Assembly (NCBI RefSeq): GCF_900155945.1
Contig: NZ_FTMN01000004.1
Span: 124,001 to 188,000 of the forward strand
Origin: Marinobacterium stanieri
Lineage (GTDB): Bacteria > Pseudomonadota > Gammaproteobacteria > Pseudomonadales > Balneatricaceae
Direction of reading: 5' to 3'
DNA length: 64,000 bases
The notes beneath the pieces are model-generated. The model did no database searches. It had not been told where the DNA came from and was given only the letters and a program-made list of their open reading frames with translations. The translations under genes and the position numbers were made by a program. The stretch's first letter is position 1. The number at the start of each line of letters is the position of its first letter. Below are positions 9,936 to 19,141 of the stretch, in pieces.

Positions 9936-12023
9936 ATGTCCAAGCTTTTTCATTCAGCCGCCGCCCTGTCACTGGTTGTTTCATTACAGGCGAATGCGGC
10001 CCTTGCCACGCTGTCGCCGGAGCCGGTGCACAGTCAAACCCTGATGGATGTTGTCAGTGCACTGCAGGAAGGTCACTACAGTGAGGTCGACTTCAACGAC
10101 CAGCTGTCCAGTGCCGTTCTTGATCAGTATCTGGCCTCGCTGGACCCGGAACGAAGCTTCTTCCTGGCCAGTGATATTGAAGAGTTTGAACAGTATCGCA
10201 ATGAACTGGATGACCAGATTCTGGACGGTCAGACCCAGGCTGCCTTCACCATTTTCAATCGCTACCAGCAGCGCCGCAGCGAGCGACTGGACTACATCCT
10301 GAGTCAGCTGGACACTCGTGAGTGGGACTTCAGCCGCGAAGAACACCTCAACACCAATCGCGAAGAAGCGCCCTGGGCAACCAGCACGGAAGACCTGGAT
10401 GAGCTCTGGCGCAAACGCCTCAAAAGCGCCGTACTCAGCCTGAAGCTCGCTGACAAAACGGTCGATGAGGCACGGGAAATTCTGCGCAAGCGCTACACCA
10501 ATCAGCTCAAGCGTATGGAGCAGGCCAAGAACGACGATGTCTTTGAAAGCTTCGTCAATGCACTGACCCATGAATTCGATCCCCACACCCAGTACTACTC
10601 GCCCCGCGGCTCCGAAAACTTCCAGATCAATATGAGCCTGTCACTGGAAGGCATTGGCGCTGTCCTACAGGCGGAAAATGACCAGACCAAGGTCGTGCGT
10701 CTGGTTCCGGCCGGCCCTGCCGACAAGGCAGGTCAGCTGCAACCGGCCGACGTGATTGTCGGGGTTGGCCAGGGCAAAGAAGGCGAGATTGAAGACGTAG
10801 TCGGCATGCGTCTGGATGACGTGGTCAGCAAAATACGCGGCCCTAAAGACAGCGTGGTACGACTGGAAATCATCCCCGCCGATGCCGTTGACCGCCAGAC
10901 CCGCAAGGTGATCGAGATCACCCGCAACAAGGTCAAGCTGGAAGAGCAGGCTGCCCGCAAGCGTATTCTTGAAGTGGAACGTGACGGCAAGCCCTACAAG
11001 TTGGGCGTGATTGAGGTGCCGACCTTCTACATCGACTTTGCAGCCCTGCAGAACGGTGATCCGAACTACAAAAGCACCACCCGTGATGTGGAAAAGCTGA
11101 TCCACGAACTGCGTGAAGAAGACATTGACGGCCTGATCGTCGACCTGCGTAATAACGGTGGCGGCTCCCTGCGTGAAGCCAACGAGCTGATCGGCCTGTT
11201 TATTCAGCGCGGCCCCACAGTCCAGATCCGCGACGCCTCCGGTCGCGTCGACATTCTGGGCGACTTCGATCCCAAAGTGGTCTGGAACGGCCCCATGGCG
11301 GTAATGGTGAACCGCTTGAGCGCATCGGCGTCGGAAATCTTTGCCGGTGCCATCCAGGATTACAACCGCGGCATCATTGTCGGCAACCGTACCTTCGGCA
11401 AGGGTACGGTGCAGACCCTGCAGCCGATTGACCACGGCCAGGTCAAGCTGACTCATGCCAAGTTCTATCGTATCTCGGGCGACAGCACCCAGCATCGCGG
11501 TGTCGAGCCGGACATCACCTTCCCGTCGCTGTTTTCCGTGGAAGATATTGGCGAAAGCTCGCTGGACAAGGCCCTGCCCTGGGACAAGGTGCGCCCGGTA
11601 CGCCATGGCCGTTTCCCAAGCCTGAGTCCGTTCATGAAAGCCCTGCTGCAACGCCATGAAGCCCGCACTGCCGATGCGCCCGACTTTGTCTTCATGCGCA
11701 AGCAGGTAGAGCACTTCCGTGACCGCAAGGCTGACGATCTGGTCACTCTGAGCGAGCAAATGCTGCGCAGCGAGAAGGAAGAAAACGAAGCCTGGATGCT
11801 CAGTGTCGAGAACGAACGCCGCAAAGGCCTGGGCCTGCCGGTTGTCAGCGACCTGAACCAGGCCGACGATGACCTGCCCAAGGATGAACAGGGTCGACCG
11901 ATCAATCCGGAAGCCGAAGCCATTCTGGCGGAAAGCGGTGAAATTCTGGTCGACCTGATCGACCTGACGCTGAGCCACACGGCGGCCAACGAAGCGCAAA
12001 CACAGACATCTGACAGGGACTAA
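9936..12023 (+). CDS. prc: Tail-specific carboxy-terminal protease Prc/Tsp
   Basis: 695-residue periplasmic serine protease. A signal peptide (residues 1-22, ending ANA) is followed by an N-terminal helical region, a PDZ domain (about 235-320), and the S41 catalytic domain. The Ser/Lys dyad is visible as Ser464 in SASASE and Lys489 in GKGTVQ; the 25-residue spacing equals that of E. coli Prc. The C-terminal DUF3340-type region is also present. Prc degrades proteins with nonpolar C-termini and trims peptidoglycan hydrolases and lipoproteins. The next gene starts 3 bases after its stop, suggesting a partner. Confidence 0.95.
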   Translation: MSKLFHSAAALSLVVSLQANAALATLSPEPVHSQTLMDVVSALQEGHYSEVDFNDQLSSAVLDQYLASLDPERSFFLASDIEEFEQYRNELDDQILDGQTQAAFTIFNRYQQRRSERLDYILSQLDTREWDFSREEHLNTNREEAPWATSTEDLDELWRKRLKSAVLSLKLADKTVDEAREILRKRYTNQLKRMEQAKNDDVFESFVNALTHEFDPHTQYYSPRGSENFQINMSLSLEGIGAVLQAENDQTKVVRLVPAGPADKAGQLQPADVIVGVGQGKEGEIEDVVGMRLDDVVSKIRGPKDSVVRLEIIPADAVDRQTRKVIEITRNKVKLEEQAARKRILEVERDGKPYKLGVIEVPTFYIDFAALQNGDPNYKSTTRDVEKLIHELREEDIDGLIVDLRNNGGGSLREANELIGLFIQRGPTVQIRDASGRVDILGDFDPKVVWNGPMAVMVNRLSASASEIFAGAIQDYNRGIIVGNRTFGKGTVQTLQPIDHGQVKLTHAKFYRISGDSTQHRGVEPDITFPSLFSVEDIGESSLDKALPWDKVRPVRHGRFPSLSPFMKALLQRHEARTADAPDFVFMRKQVEHFRDRKADDLVTLSEQMLRSEKEENEAWMLSVENERRKGLGLPVVSDLNQADDDLPKDEQGRPINPEAEAILAESGEILVDLIDLTLSHTAANEAQTQTSDRD

Positions 12024-12026
12024 CGG

Positions 12027-12821
12027 ATGAAACTGGGCAAGGTCAGCCTGCTGTTACTGATCCTGATTCCGCTGGCACTGGCCATTGGCAGTGTTGCAAC
12101 CTTTTTCGTGTACGAGCGGATGCAGGATCAGCATCAGGTCAACCTGGCTGACCTTGAAAAGTTCGGTTACGAGATGGTGCCCAGCCAAACCTATACCGAA
12201 AGCACCGGTGAGCTGGGCGCCCAGCAGCTGCCTGCCACCTTCGCCGAGAAAAAACTGACGCCCACCGAACGTGTCATTCGTGGCCTGATGCAGGACAAGG
12301 AAAACCTGCTGGCCGAACAGCAGGCGCTCAAGGACCAGATCAGCGCCTTGCATGATCAAATTGACGAACTCAAGCAGTACAAGGAGCTCAATCAGCACTT
12401 TGCCCCGGAAACCTTTGAGCAGGAGCTCAAGCGTACCAAGGCTCAGTTGAAAGCGACCCTCCTGCGCCTGCCTGAAACCGAGCGCTACTCCAACATCCAG
12501 GTGGAGATCATGGCCGCAGCCGGCATGCAGGAATATCAGCGCTTCGTGCGCGCCAACCGCCTGATGCTGGACCAGGAACAGCGCGGCGAAATCATCAAGG
12601 ACCACCTGCCGGGCTACGCCTTCTGTATCGGCAATGCCGTGGAACTGGCCGCCAACAACCTGGATGAGTTGCGCCTGCTGATAAACTGGTTCAACGACCC
12701 CGACGCTGTCCGCTTGCCCGGCATGCTGGCCGCCGATCTGGACAAACTGCTGCCCGCCTGCCAGCAACCCCTTCGCCAGGCTCTGGATACAACCCTTCCT
12801 GCGCTTGACACTGCCGGATAA
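12027..12821 (+). CDS. Unknown membrane-anchored coiled-coil protein downstream of prc
   Basis: 264 residues. One N-terminal membrane helix (residues 7-28) is followed by a polar domain with a heptad-rich coiled coil (about 85-150) and a C-terminal helical domain with two cysteines. I do not recognise a family. The topology suggests an inner-membrane protein with a large periplasmic part. It lies 3 bases after prc and is almost certainly co-transcribed, so an adaptor or regulator of Prc in the periplasm is possible but unproven. Confidence 0.8.
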   Translation: MKLGKVSLLLLILIPLALAIGSVATFFVYERMQDQHQVNLADLEKFGYEMVPSQTYTESTGELGAQQLPATFAEKKLTPTERVIRGLMQDKENLLAEQQALKDQISALHDQIDELKQYKELNQHFAPETFEQELKRTKAQLKATLLRLPETERYSNIQVEIMAAAGMQEYQRFVRANRLMLDQEQRGEIIKDHLPGYAFCIGNAVELAANNLDELRLLINWFNDPDAVRLPGMLAADLDKLLPACQQPLRQALDTTLPALDTAG

Positions 12822-12858
12822 ATTTATCCATCTACTGGCGTGACTGGCCATACACCTG

Positions 12859-12864
12859 TATAAT
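12859..12864 (+). promoter_or_regulatory. Candidate -10 box for rpsA
   Basis: A perfect TATAAT in the 189-bp gap before rpsA. No convincing -35 hexamer stands 16-18 bases upstream. A perfect 14-bp palindrome GGATAAATTTATCC (12816-12829) lies just upstream and overlaps the stop codon of the preceding gene. A transcript starting here would have a leader of about 140 bases. Confidence 0.45.
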
Positions 12865-12940
12865 TTTGCAACTTTACATTTCCCGCGCCGGGTGCACATA
12901 GCCAGCCCAGTGCTCCACAGTGCGGATATCGACAACCGAC

Positions 12941-12961
12941 CCTGTATAGCTGGCATACAGG
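12941..12961 (+). promoter_or_regulatory. Hairpin in the rpsA 5' leader
   Basis: CCTGTAT and ATACAGG pair as a 7-bp stem with a 7-base loop, ending 49 bases before the rpsA ATG. The start codon has only a weak AGGA site. In E. coli, S1 represses its own mRNA through a structured start region that lacks a strong Shine-Dalgarno; this leader could play the same part, but that is inference. Confidence 0.4.
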
Positions 12962-13010
12962 CTGGAAGCTGCCTCATTGTCTACGGGCAGCGACAATATA
13001 GGATACTTTC

Positions 13011-14693
13011 ATGAGCGAAAGCTTTGCTGATCTGTTTGAAGAATCCCTACAAGACATTGCCATGACTCCGGGCACCCTGGTAATGGGTGAAGTTGTCGAC
13101 ATCGACAGCGACTGGGTTACTGTCAATGCTGGCCTGAAATCTGAAGCGGTTATCCCCCGCGCTCAGTTCCTGAACGACAACAACGAACTGGAAATCCAGG
13201 TCGGTGATTCTGTCAAGGTCGCACTGGAAGCAGTTGAAGACGGTTTCGGTGAAACTCGTCTGTCCCGTGAAAAAGCCAAGCGTGCTGAAGCCTGGGAAGT
13301 TCTGCAGGCGAAATTCGACGCAGAAGAAACCGTTAAAGGTTACATTTCTGGCAAGGTCAAAGGCGGTTTCACCGTCAGCATCAACAACATTCAGGGCTTC
13401 CTGCCGGGCTCCCTGGTTGATGTTCGTCCGGTACGTGACGTTGATCACCTGGAAGGCAAAGAGCTTGAATTCAAACTGATCAAGCTGGATCCGAAGCGCA
13501 ACAACATCGTTGTGTCTCGTCGTGCCGTTCTGCAAGAAGCTAACAGCGCTCAGCGTGAAGAGCTGCTGGCTACTCTGGAAGAAGGTCAGATCGTTAAGGG
13601 TTACGTTAAGAACCTGACCAACTACGGTGCGTTCATCGATCTGGGTGGCGTTGACGGCCTGCTGCACATCACCGACATGGCGTGGAAGCGTATCTCTCAC
13701 CCGAGCGAAATGCTGAACCCGGGCGATGAGATCTCCGTCAAGATCATCAAGTTCGACAAAGAGACCAACCGTATCTCCCTCGGCCTGAAACAGCTGAGCG
13801 AAGATCCGTGGGACGACATCAAAGATCGTTACCCGGCCGGTACCAAGGTTGCTGCTCGCGTCACTAACCTGACTGACTACGGCTGCTTCGCATCTATCGA
13901 AGACGGCGTTGAAGGTCTGGTACACGTGTCCGAAATGTCCTGGACCAACAAGAACATCCACCCGTCCAAGATTGTAAACATCGGCGACGAAGTGGAAGTG
14001 ATGATCCTGGACGTCGACGAAGAGCGTCGTCGTATCTCCCTGGGTATCAAGCAGTGCACTGCTAACCCGTGGGTATCCTTCTCCGAGCAGAATGCTGCCA
14101 ACGACAAAGTCAGCGGTACTATCAAGACCATCACTGACTTCGGTATCTTCGTTGGTCTGGACAACGACCTCGACGGTCTGGTTCACATGTCCGACATCTC
14201 TTGGGAAGCCGATCCGGAAACTGCTCTGCGTCAGTTCAAGAAAGGTGACGAAGTTGAAGCCGTCATCCTGTCTATCGACGCCGAGAAAGAGCGTATCTCC
14301 CTGGGCATCAAGCAGCTGGAAAGCGATCCGTTCGCAGAATACCTGGCCGCTAACGACAAGGGCAGCATCGTAACCGGTACTGTTAAGAGCGTTGAGCCGA
14401 AAGCCGCTATCGTTGAGCTGGCTGAAGGCATCGAAGCGACTCTGAAAGCTTCCGAGATCGCAGCTGAGCGCGTTGACGACGCTACCACCGTTCTGAACGT
14501 TGGTGACTCTGTCGAAGCCAAGATCACTGGCGCTGACCGTCGCAACCGCGTTATCAACCTGTCTATCCGTGCGAAAGACCAGGCTGACGAAAAAGCTGCC
14601 ATTAGCGCTGTTCGCAACCAGGAAGTTGACGTTCCGGGTCCGACCACTATCGGTGATCTGATCAAGCAGCAGATGGCCAACCAGAACAACTGA
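13011..14693 (+). CDS. rpsA: 30S ribosomal protein S1
   Basis: 560 residues, the usual gammaproteobacterial length. Six S1/OB-fold repeats are visible through recurring phrases such as [32 protein letters not shown] and [14 protein letters not shown]. It binds mRNA on the small subunit and aids initiation. Codon choice differs sharply from its neighbours (CGT, GGT, CTG and GAA dominate), as expected for a highly expressed gene. In many relatives rpsA follows cmk; here it follows the prc pair instead. A strong terminator comes directly after. Confidence 0.98.
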   Translation: MSESFADLFEESLQDIAMTPGTLVMGEVVDIDSDWVTVNAGLKSEAVIPRAQFLNDNNELEIQVGDSVKVALEAVEDGFGETRLSREKAKRAEAWEVLQAKFDAEETVKGYISGKVKGGFTVSINNIQGFLPGSLVDVRPVRDVDHLEGKELEFKLIKLDPKRNNIVVSRRAVLQEANSAQREELLATLEEGQIVKGYVKNLTNYGAFIDLGGVDGLLHITDMAWKRISHPSEMLNPGDEISVKIIKFDKETNRISLGLKQLSEDPWDDIKDRYPAGTKVAARVTNLTDYGCFASIEDGVEGLVHVSEMSWTNKNIHPSKIVNIGDEVEVMILDVDEERRRISLGIKQCTANPWVSFSEQNAANDKVSGTIKTITDFGIFVGLDNDLDGLVHMSDISWEADPETALRQFKKGDEVEAVILSIDAEKERISLGIKQLESDPFAEYLAANDKGSIVTGTVKSVEPKAAIVELAEGIEATLKASEIAAERVDDATTVLNVGDSVEAKITGADRRNRVINLSIRAKDQADEKAAISAVRNQEVDVPGPTTIGDLIKQQMANQNN

Positions 14694-14717
14694 TTTTCCT
14701 CTTCAGTTGATCTTCCA

Positions 14718-14745
14718 GGGGATGCCTAAGGGCATCCCCTTTTTT
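14718..14745 (+). terminator. Rho-independent terminator of rpsA
   Basis: GGGGATGCC pairs with GGCATCCCC around a 4-base loop, followed by six T. It starts 25 bases after the rpsA stop. Confidence 0.95.
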
Positions 14746-14802
14746 GTGCCTGAAACAGCGCACCTCGGCACCACTGCCTGGCATTGCATGCTAGCCCGAG
14801 TA

Positions 14803-15431
14803 TTCGCTCGCGGAGCGAGCTCCCACAATACTTAGCAGCTCTGCAACCAACGCCCCACCACCTGTGGGACCGCGCTCCGCACGGGAAGCGCCTCCCTGCC
14901 AGAACATCCCTATTCCACCACCGACAACCACTCTGCCCATTCACCAACAGAGTGAGCCCACACAAGCCTCAGAAACTCTGCAGCCAACGCCCCACCACCT
15001 GTGGGACCGCGCTCCGCGCGGGAAAGCCTCACTGCCAGAAAATTCCTACTCTGCCACAGACTAGCACTCTGCCCATCCACCAACAGAGTGAGCCCACACA
15101 AGCCTCAGAAACTCTGTAGCCAACGCCCCACCACCTGTGGGACCGCGCTCCGCGCGGGAAGACCTCCCTGCCAGAACATCCCTATTCCACCACCGACAAC
15201 CACTCTGCCCATTCGCACACAGAGTAAGCTCCCACAATACCTAGCAGCCTGCAGCCAACGCCCCACCACCTGTGGGACCGCGCTCCGCGCGGGAAAGCCT
15301 CACTGCCAGAAAATTCCTACTCTGCCACAGACTACCACTCTCACCATTCGCTCACAGAGTGAGCTCCTACAAGCCCTAACAGCCTGTAGCTAACGCCTAC
15401 ACCACCTGTGGGACCGCGCTCCGCGCGGGAA
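14803..15431. repeat. Tandem array of paired REP-like palindromes, about 136-bp period
   Basis: Five copies of a 27-bp palindromic element starting CCTGTGGGACCGCGCTCC lie at 14861, 14998, 15134, 15269 and 15405, spaced 137, 136, 135 and 136 bases. Opposite-orientation elements lie between or before them, the best being CGCTCGCGGAGCGAGCTCCC at 14805-14824; the others are decayed. Spacers alternate A-B-A-B: copies 1 and 3 share one spacer type and 2 and 4 another, so a 271-bp dimer probably duplicated. The form matches Pseudomonas-type REP/BIME elements. Open frames across the array are by-products of the repeat. The same pair occurs inside gcvP at 63621-63707. Confidence 0.9.
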
Positions 15432-15476
15432 ACTTTCACTGCCAGAGCATTCCTATACAGCCGCCCAAAACGCAAA

Positions 15477-15504
15477 GAGGCCGCTCATTTGCATGAGCGG
15501 CCTC
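15477..15504 (-). terminator. Strong hairpin, probable terminator for the pyc operon
   Basis: A perfect 12-bp stem GAGGCCGCTCAT/ATGAGCGGCCTC with a 4-base loop. On the minus strand it is followed by a T-rich stretch (TTTGCGTTTT). It lies about 260 bases past the end of pycB, the nearest gene that could read into it. I see nothing in 15505-15663. Confidence 0.65.
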
Positions 15505-15663
15505 AACCGTCTTTGCTTACAAACTCTGTTAAAAACACTGCCGTCTCGAGACACCTCCCGCGCAGAACGCCTGTATCAAACCTGCCTTAGTACCCCGCTA
15601 CTGGTATTCGGGCAGCTACAAAATTGCTTAACACGTTAAATTTAAACCAGACACTGAAAAATC

Positions 15664-15711
15664 AAAAATTGATATTTTTTCTATCTGGCATAAGTAATTA
15701 CTTATAGTTAA
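15664..15711. repeat. Copy A of a 48-bp direct repeat flanking the pyc operon
   Basis: An AT-rich block that matches 19060-19107 in the same orientation. The first 21 bases are identical, then a GCATAA block and an ATTACTTATAG block at the same spacing. Here it contains a perfect 16-bp palindrome ATAAGTAATTACTTAT (15690-15705). It lies about 50 bases beyond the pycB stop codon. It may be a second regulator site or a remnant of a duplicated promoter. Confidence 0.7.
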
Positions 15712-15762
15712 TCTCGCTCAGCCAGACCGTTTAAAACTGTCCGACTGAGCAGCACACTCCAG

Positions 15763-17559
15763 TTAATCAGAGATCTCAATCAGCACTTCACCCGGCGTCA
15801 CACGATCGCCTTTCGCGACATATACCGCAGTTACCCGACCACCCACAGGGGCTTGTACCTCGGTTTCCATTTTCATCGCCTCGGTAATCATCACGGGCTG
15901 CCCCGCTTTCACCTGATCACCTTCAGCAACAAGCACTTCCACGATATTGCCGGGCATGCTGGTGGTAACATGACCCGGTGCGCTCGCCTGACGGCGACCA
16001 CTGGCACCGGCCTCCACATAGGCATTCAGCGGTTCAAACAGGACCTCTTCCGGCATGCCGTCCAGCGTCAGGTAGACATGACGCTTACCCGCATCCTGTC
16101 CACCTACACCGGTTATGGCGACCTGATAGGTTTCTCCGTGGACATCGATTTTGAACTCGGTGGCAACGCCTTCATCCGTCTGACGGCCTGCCGACTCAAT
16201 CGGCAGCAGCGGCTCGGGCGACAGGGTTCCGTCAGCACGCTCCTGCAGGAATTGGCGCCCCACATCCTGGAACATGGCATAGGTCAGCACATCTTCATCA
16301 CTGGTCGCCAGCTCGCCAATATCCTTGCGCAGACGCGCCATCTCGGGAGAAAGCAGATCAGCTGGACGCCCTTCAATAACAGCCTCATGACCGATTGCCT
16401 GCGTCCGCAGTGCCTCGTTGATTTCTGCCGGCGGATGGCCATATCCGCCCTGCAAATAACGCTTCACCTCGTTAGTGATCGACTTGTAACGCTCACCGGT
16501 CAACACATTCAACACCGCCTGAGTACCCACAATTTGTGAGGTAGGTGTCACCAGCGGAGGGTAACCCAAATCCTTGCGAACACGAGGAATTTCGGCAAAC
16601 ACCTCCCGAATACGACTCAGCGCATTCTGCTCCTTGAGCTGGTTCGCCAGGTTGGACATCATGCCACCCGGCACCTGATTGATCTGAACCGACACATCCT
16701 CGCGCGTGAACTCGGACTCGAACTGGTGATACTTCTTGCGCACTTCACGGAAGTAGTCAGAGATCTCGTTGAGCAGCTCCAGATCCAGCTCAGTGTCCCA
16801 CTCGGTACCCTTCAGTGCTGCCACCTGAGACTCGGTTGCGGGGTGGCTGGTGCCCCAGGCAAAAGCGGAAATAGCGGTATCAATATGCTCGGCACCCGCT
16901 TCGATAGCCTTGAGCTGACACTGGGCAGCAAGCCCCGCAGTAGCGTGTGTATGGATAAACACCGGCAGCACCACCGCTTCCTTGATCGCCTTGACCAGAT
17001 CATAGGTGGCATAAGGTGTAAGCAGACCCGCCATATCCTTGATCGCAATAGAGTCAGCGCCCATGCGGTGCAGCGCTCGCGCCTGCTCGACGAAGGTTTC
17101 CACGGTATGTACCGGGCTGGTGGTATAGCAGATGGTACCCTGGGCATGCTTGCCTGCATTCTTCACTGCCCTGATTGCGGTCTCAAGGTTGCGCAGGTCA
17201 TTCAAGGCATCAAAGCAGCGGAACACATCGATGCCGTTCTCGGCCGCCTTGGCCACAAAGGCCTCCACCACATCATCCGCGTAATGGCGGTAGCCCAGCA
17301 GGTTCTGACCGCGCAGCAGCATCTGCAGACGCGTATTGGGCAGGGCCTTTTTCAGCGCACGCAGACGCTCCCAGGGATCTTCCTTAAGGAAGCGTACACA
17401 GGCATCAAAGGTGGCGCCGCCCCAGCACTCGAGTGACCAGAAACCAACCTGGTCCAGCTTGTCACAGATCGGCAGCATGTCTTCTGTGCGCATGCGCGTA
17501 GCGATCAGCGACTGGTGGGCATCACGCAAAATGACATCGGTAACTTGAATCTTGCTCAT
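15763..17559 (-). CDS. pycB: Pyruvate carboxylase subunit B / oxaloacetate decarboxylase alpha-type subunit
   Basis: 598 residues. An HMGL-like carboxyltransferase domain (residues 5-265, with DAHQSLIATRMR and the metal-site HTHATAGL region) is followed by the PYC/OADA conserved domain and a C-terminal biotinyl domain with biotin Lys563 in EAMKMETE. Paired with the biotin carboxylase just upstream, it should transfer carboxyl from biotin to pyruvate, making oxaloacetate, as in the two-subunit enzyme of Pseudomonas. No sodium-pump beta or gamma subunit genes are nearby, which favours anaplerotic carboxylase over decarboxylase. ATG at 17559 follows GAGGAG. Confidence 0.92.
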   Translation of the reverse strand: MSKIQVTDVILRDAHQSLIATRMRTEDMLPICDKLDQVGFWSLECWGGATFDACVRFLKEDPWERLRALKKALPNTRLQMLLRGQNLLGYRHYADDVVEAFVAKAAENGIDVFRCFDALNDLRNLETAIRAVKNAGKHAQGTICYTTSPVHTVETFVEQARALHRMGADSIAIKDMAGLLTPYATYDLVKAIKEAVVLPVFIHTHATAGLAAQCQLKAIEAGAEHIDTAISAFAWGTSHPATESQVAALKGTEWDTELDLELLNEISDYFREVRKKYHQFESEFTREDVSVQINQVPGGMMSNLANQLKEQNALSRIREVFAEIPRVRKDLGYPPLVTPTSQIVGTQAVLNVLTGERYKSITNEVKRYLQGGYGHPPAEINEALRTQAIGHEAVIEGRPADLLSPEMARLRKDIGELATSDEDVLTYAMFQDVGRQFLQERADGTLSPEPLLPIESAGRQTDEGVATEFKIDVHGETYQVAITGVGGQDAGKRHVYLTLDGMPEEVLFEPLNAYVEAGASGRRQASAPGHVTTSMPGNIVEVLVAEGDQVKAGQPVMITEAMKMETEVQAPVGGRVTAVYVAKGDRVTPGEVLIEISD

Positions 17560-17583
17560 CAAATTTCTCCTCGTTGCCGCCGA

Positions 17584-18999
17584 TCAAAGGCCGGCATAAG
17601 CTGCAATCGCGGTCGCAATCGCCAGCGCGACTTCACTGGGATCCCTTTTCTCCGAATAGTTCAACAGCTCGGGGTGGCTGGGCACGAAGCTGGTGTTGAA
17701 CTGGCCACTGCGGAAATCAGGATTCTGCAGAATTTCCTGGTAGTAGGCGGCGGTGGTCTTCACACCCTGAAGACGCATATCTGACAGAGCACGGGCGCCA
17801 CGATCCAGAGCGTCTTCCCAGTTCAGCGCCCAGACCACCAGCTTCAGGCACATGGAATCGAAATAGGGCGGAATGGTGTACCCGGTATAGATTGCGGTAT
17901 CCGTCCTCACACCCGGGCCACCCGGCGCGTAATAACGGGTAATACGACCAAAGCTGGGCAGGAAATTGTTTTTGGGATCTTCCGCATTGATACGAAACTG
18001 CAAGGCATAACCGCGGTAGCTGATATCTTCCTGGCGATAGCTTAGCGGCAGACCTGAAGCGATACGGATCTGCTCACGGACAATATCCACCCCGGTGATC
18101 TGCTCGGTAATGGTGTGCTCGACCTGAACCCGGGTATTCATCTCCATGAAGTAGACCTCATGCCCGGTCACCAGAAATTCCACCGTACCGGCATTTTCAT
18201 AGCCCACCGCCTTGGCCGCACGCACCGCCAGTTCACCGACATAGTTGCGCTGCTCCGGGGTCAACTGGGGGCTGGGGGCAATCTCGATCAATTTCTGATT
18301 TCGGCGCTGGATGGAGCAATCCCGCTCATAGAGATGAATCGCTTCGCCCCGGGAGTCAGCCAACACCTGCACTTCGATATGCCTGGGGTCGACGATGCAC
18401 TTCTCCAGAAACACTTCAGCAGAACCGAACGCCTTGGTGGCTTCGGAAATTACACGCGGGTACTGGGCACGCAGCTCATCGGCCGAGTCACAGCGGCGAA
18501 TACCGCGGCCACCACCACCTGAGGTTGCCTTTAGCATCACCGGGTAACCGATCTCGCCTGCCACTTTCAGCGCCTCATCCAGGTCTGACAAATTGCCGTC
18601 AGACCCTGGCGTCACCGGTACGCCCGCGGCAATCATGCTGGCACGCGCCTGGGTTTTGTCCCCCATCCCGGCGATGACGTCAGCCTTGGGGCCAATGAAG
18701 GTAATGCCACGCTCGGCACATATACTGGCGAACTCACTGTTCTCTGACAGAAAGCCATAGCCCGGATGAATGGCATCACACCCTGCCTGCACAGCCAGGT
18801 TGACCAGACGGCGCGGGTCCAGATAGCCGGACAGCGGGTCCTCACCCAATGAGTAGGCCTCATCGGCACGCTTCACATGCAATGCATGGCGATCAGGTTC
18901 GGTATACACCGCCACCGAGCGGATATTCATTTCCGCACAGGCCCGCACAATGCGGACGGCGATCTCGCCACGGTTGGCTATCAGAATTTTTTTGAGCAT
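17584..18999 (-). CDS. pycA: Pyruvate carboxylase subunit A (biotin carboxylase)
   Basis: 471 residues with the full biotin carboxylase fold: N-terminal ILIANRGEIAVRIVRA, ATP-grasp Gly-rich loop KATSGGGGRGIRR, MEMNTRVQVEHTITE with the catalytic Glu/Arg region, and a C-terminal domain. It uses ATP and bicarbonate to carboxylate biotin on PycB. Start at 18999 follows GGGAG; an upstream ATG at 19026 is less likely. PycB lies 24 bases downstream. The last 20 residues extend slightly past AccC-type proteins, fitting the PycA subgroup. It is divergent from a LysR gene. Confidence 0.92.
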   Translation of the reverse strand: MLKKILIANRGEIAVRIVRACAEMNIRSVAVYTEPDRHALHVKRADEAYSLGEDPLSGYLDPRRLVNLAVQAGCDAIHPGYGFLSENSEFASICAERGITFIGPKADVIAGMGDKTQARASMIAAGVPVTPGSDGNLSDLDEALKVAGEIGYPVMLKATSGGGGRGIRRCDSADELRAQYPRVISEATKAFGSAEVFLEKCIVDPRHIEVQVLADSRGEAIHLYERDCSIQRRNQKLIEIAPSPQLTPEQRNYVGELAVRAAKAVGYENAGTVEFLVTGHEVYFMEMNTRVQVEHTITEQITGVDIVREQIRIASGLPLSYRQEDISYRGYALQFRINAEDPKNNFLPSFGRITRYYAPGGPGVRTDTAIYTGYTIPPYFDSMCLKLVVWALNWEDALDRGARALSDMRLQGVKTTAAYYQEILQNPDFRSGQFNTSFVPSHPELLNYSEKRDPSEVALAIATAIAAYAGL

Positions 19000-19059
19000 G
19001 GATCGTCTCCCTGCTGAATGCTTCAATGCATCCGAAGTTAGTACAGGGAAAACAAAAGA

Positions 19060-19107
19060 AAAAATTGATATTTTTTCTATAGAGCATAACCTATTACTTA
19101 TAGATAA
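19060..19107. repeat. Copy B of the 48-bp repeat, with candidate LysR operator
   Basis: Lies between pycA and its divergent LysR gene and matches copy A (15664-15711). On the minus strand it contains TTATCTATAAGTAAT (19093-19107), two mismatches from the site in the sbtA divergent region. Its position, within 35 bases of the LysR start and about 95 of the pycA start, fits a LysR operator controlling both. Confidence 0.65.
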
Positions 19108-19141
19108 CGCTTTTCACATCAAAATTAGACACTTATCACCT

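Noticed and set aside
10665-11999. 444-codon frame antisense to prc
   Set aside because: Lies fully inside a clear protease gene; a by-product of its codon usage.
13047-14186. 379-codon frame antisense to rpsA
   Set aside because: Fully opposite the ribosomal protein S1 gene and without a recognisable domain.
14784-15590. Several open frames of 60-130 codons across the repeat array
   Set aside because: They repeat the same peptide because the DNA repeats, have no ribosome sites and match no known family.
15763-18999. Sodium-pumping oxaloacetate decarboxylase operon
   Set aside because: No oadB or oadG is present, while a biotin carboxylase subunit is, which fits two-subunit pyruvate carboxylase.
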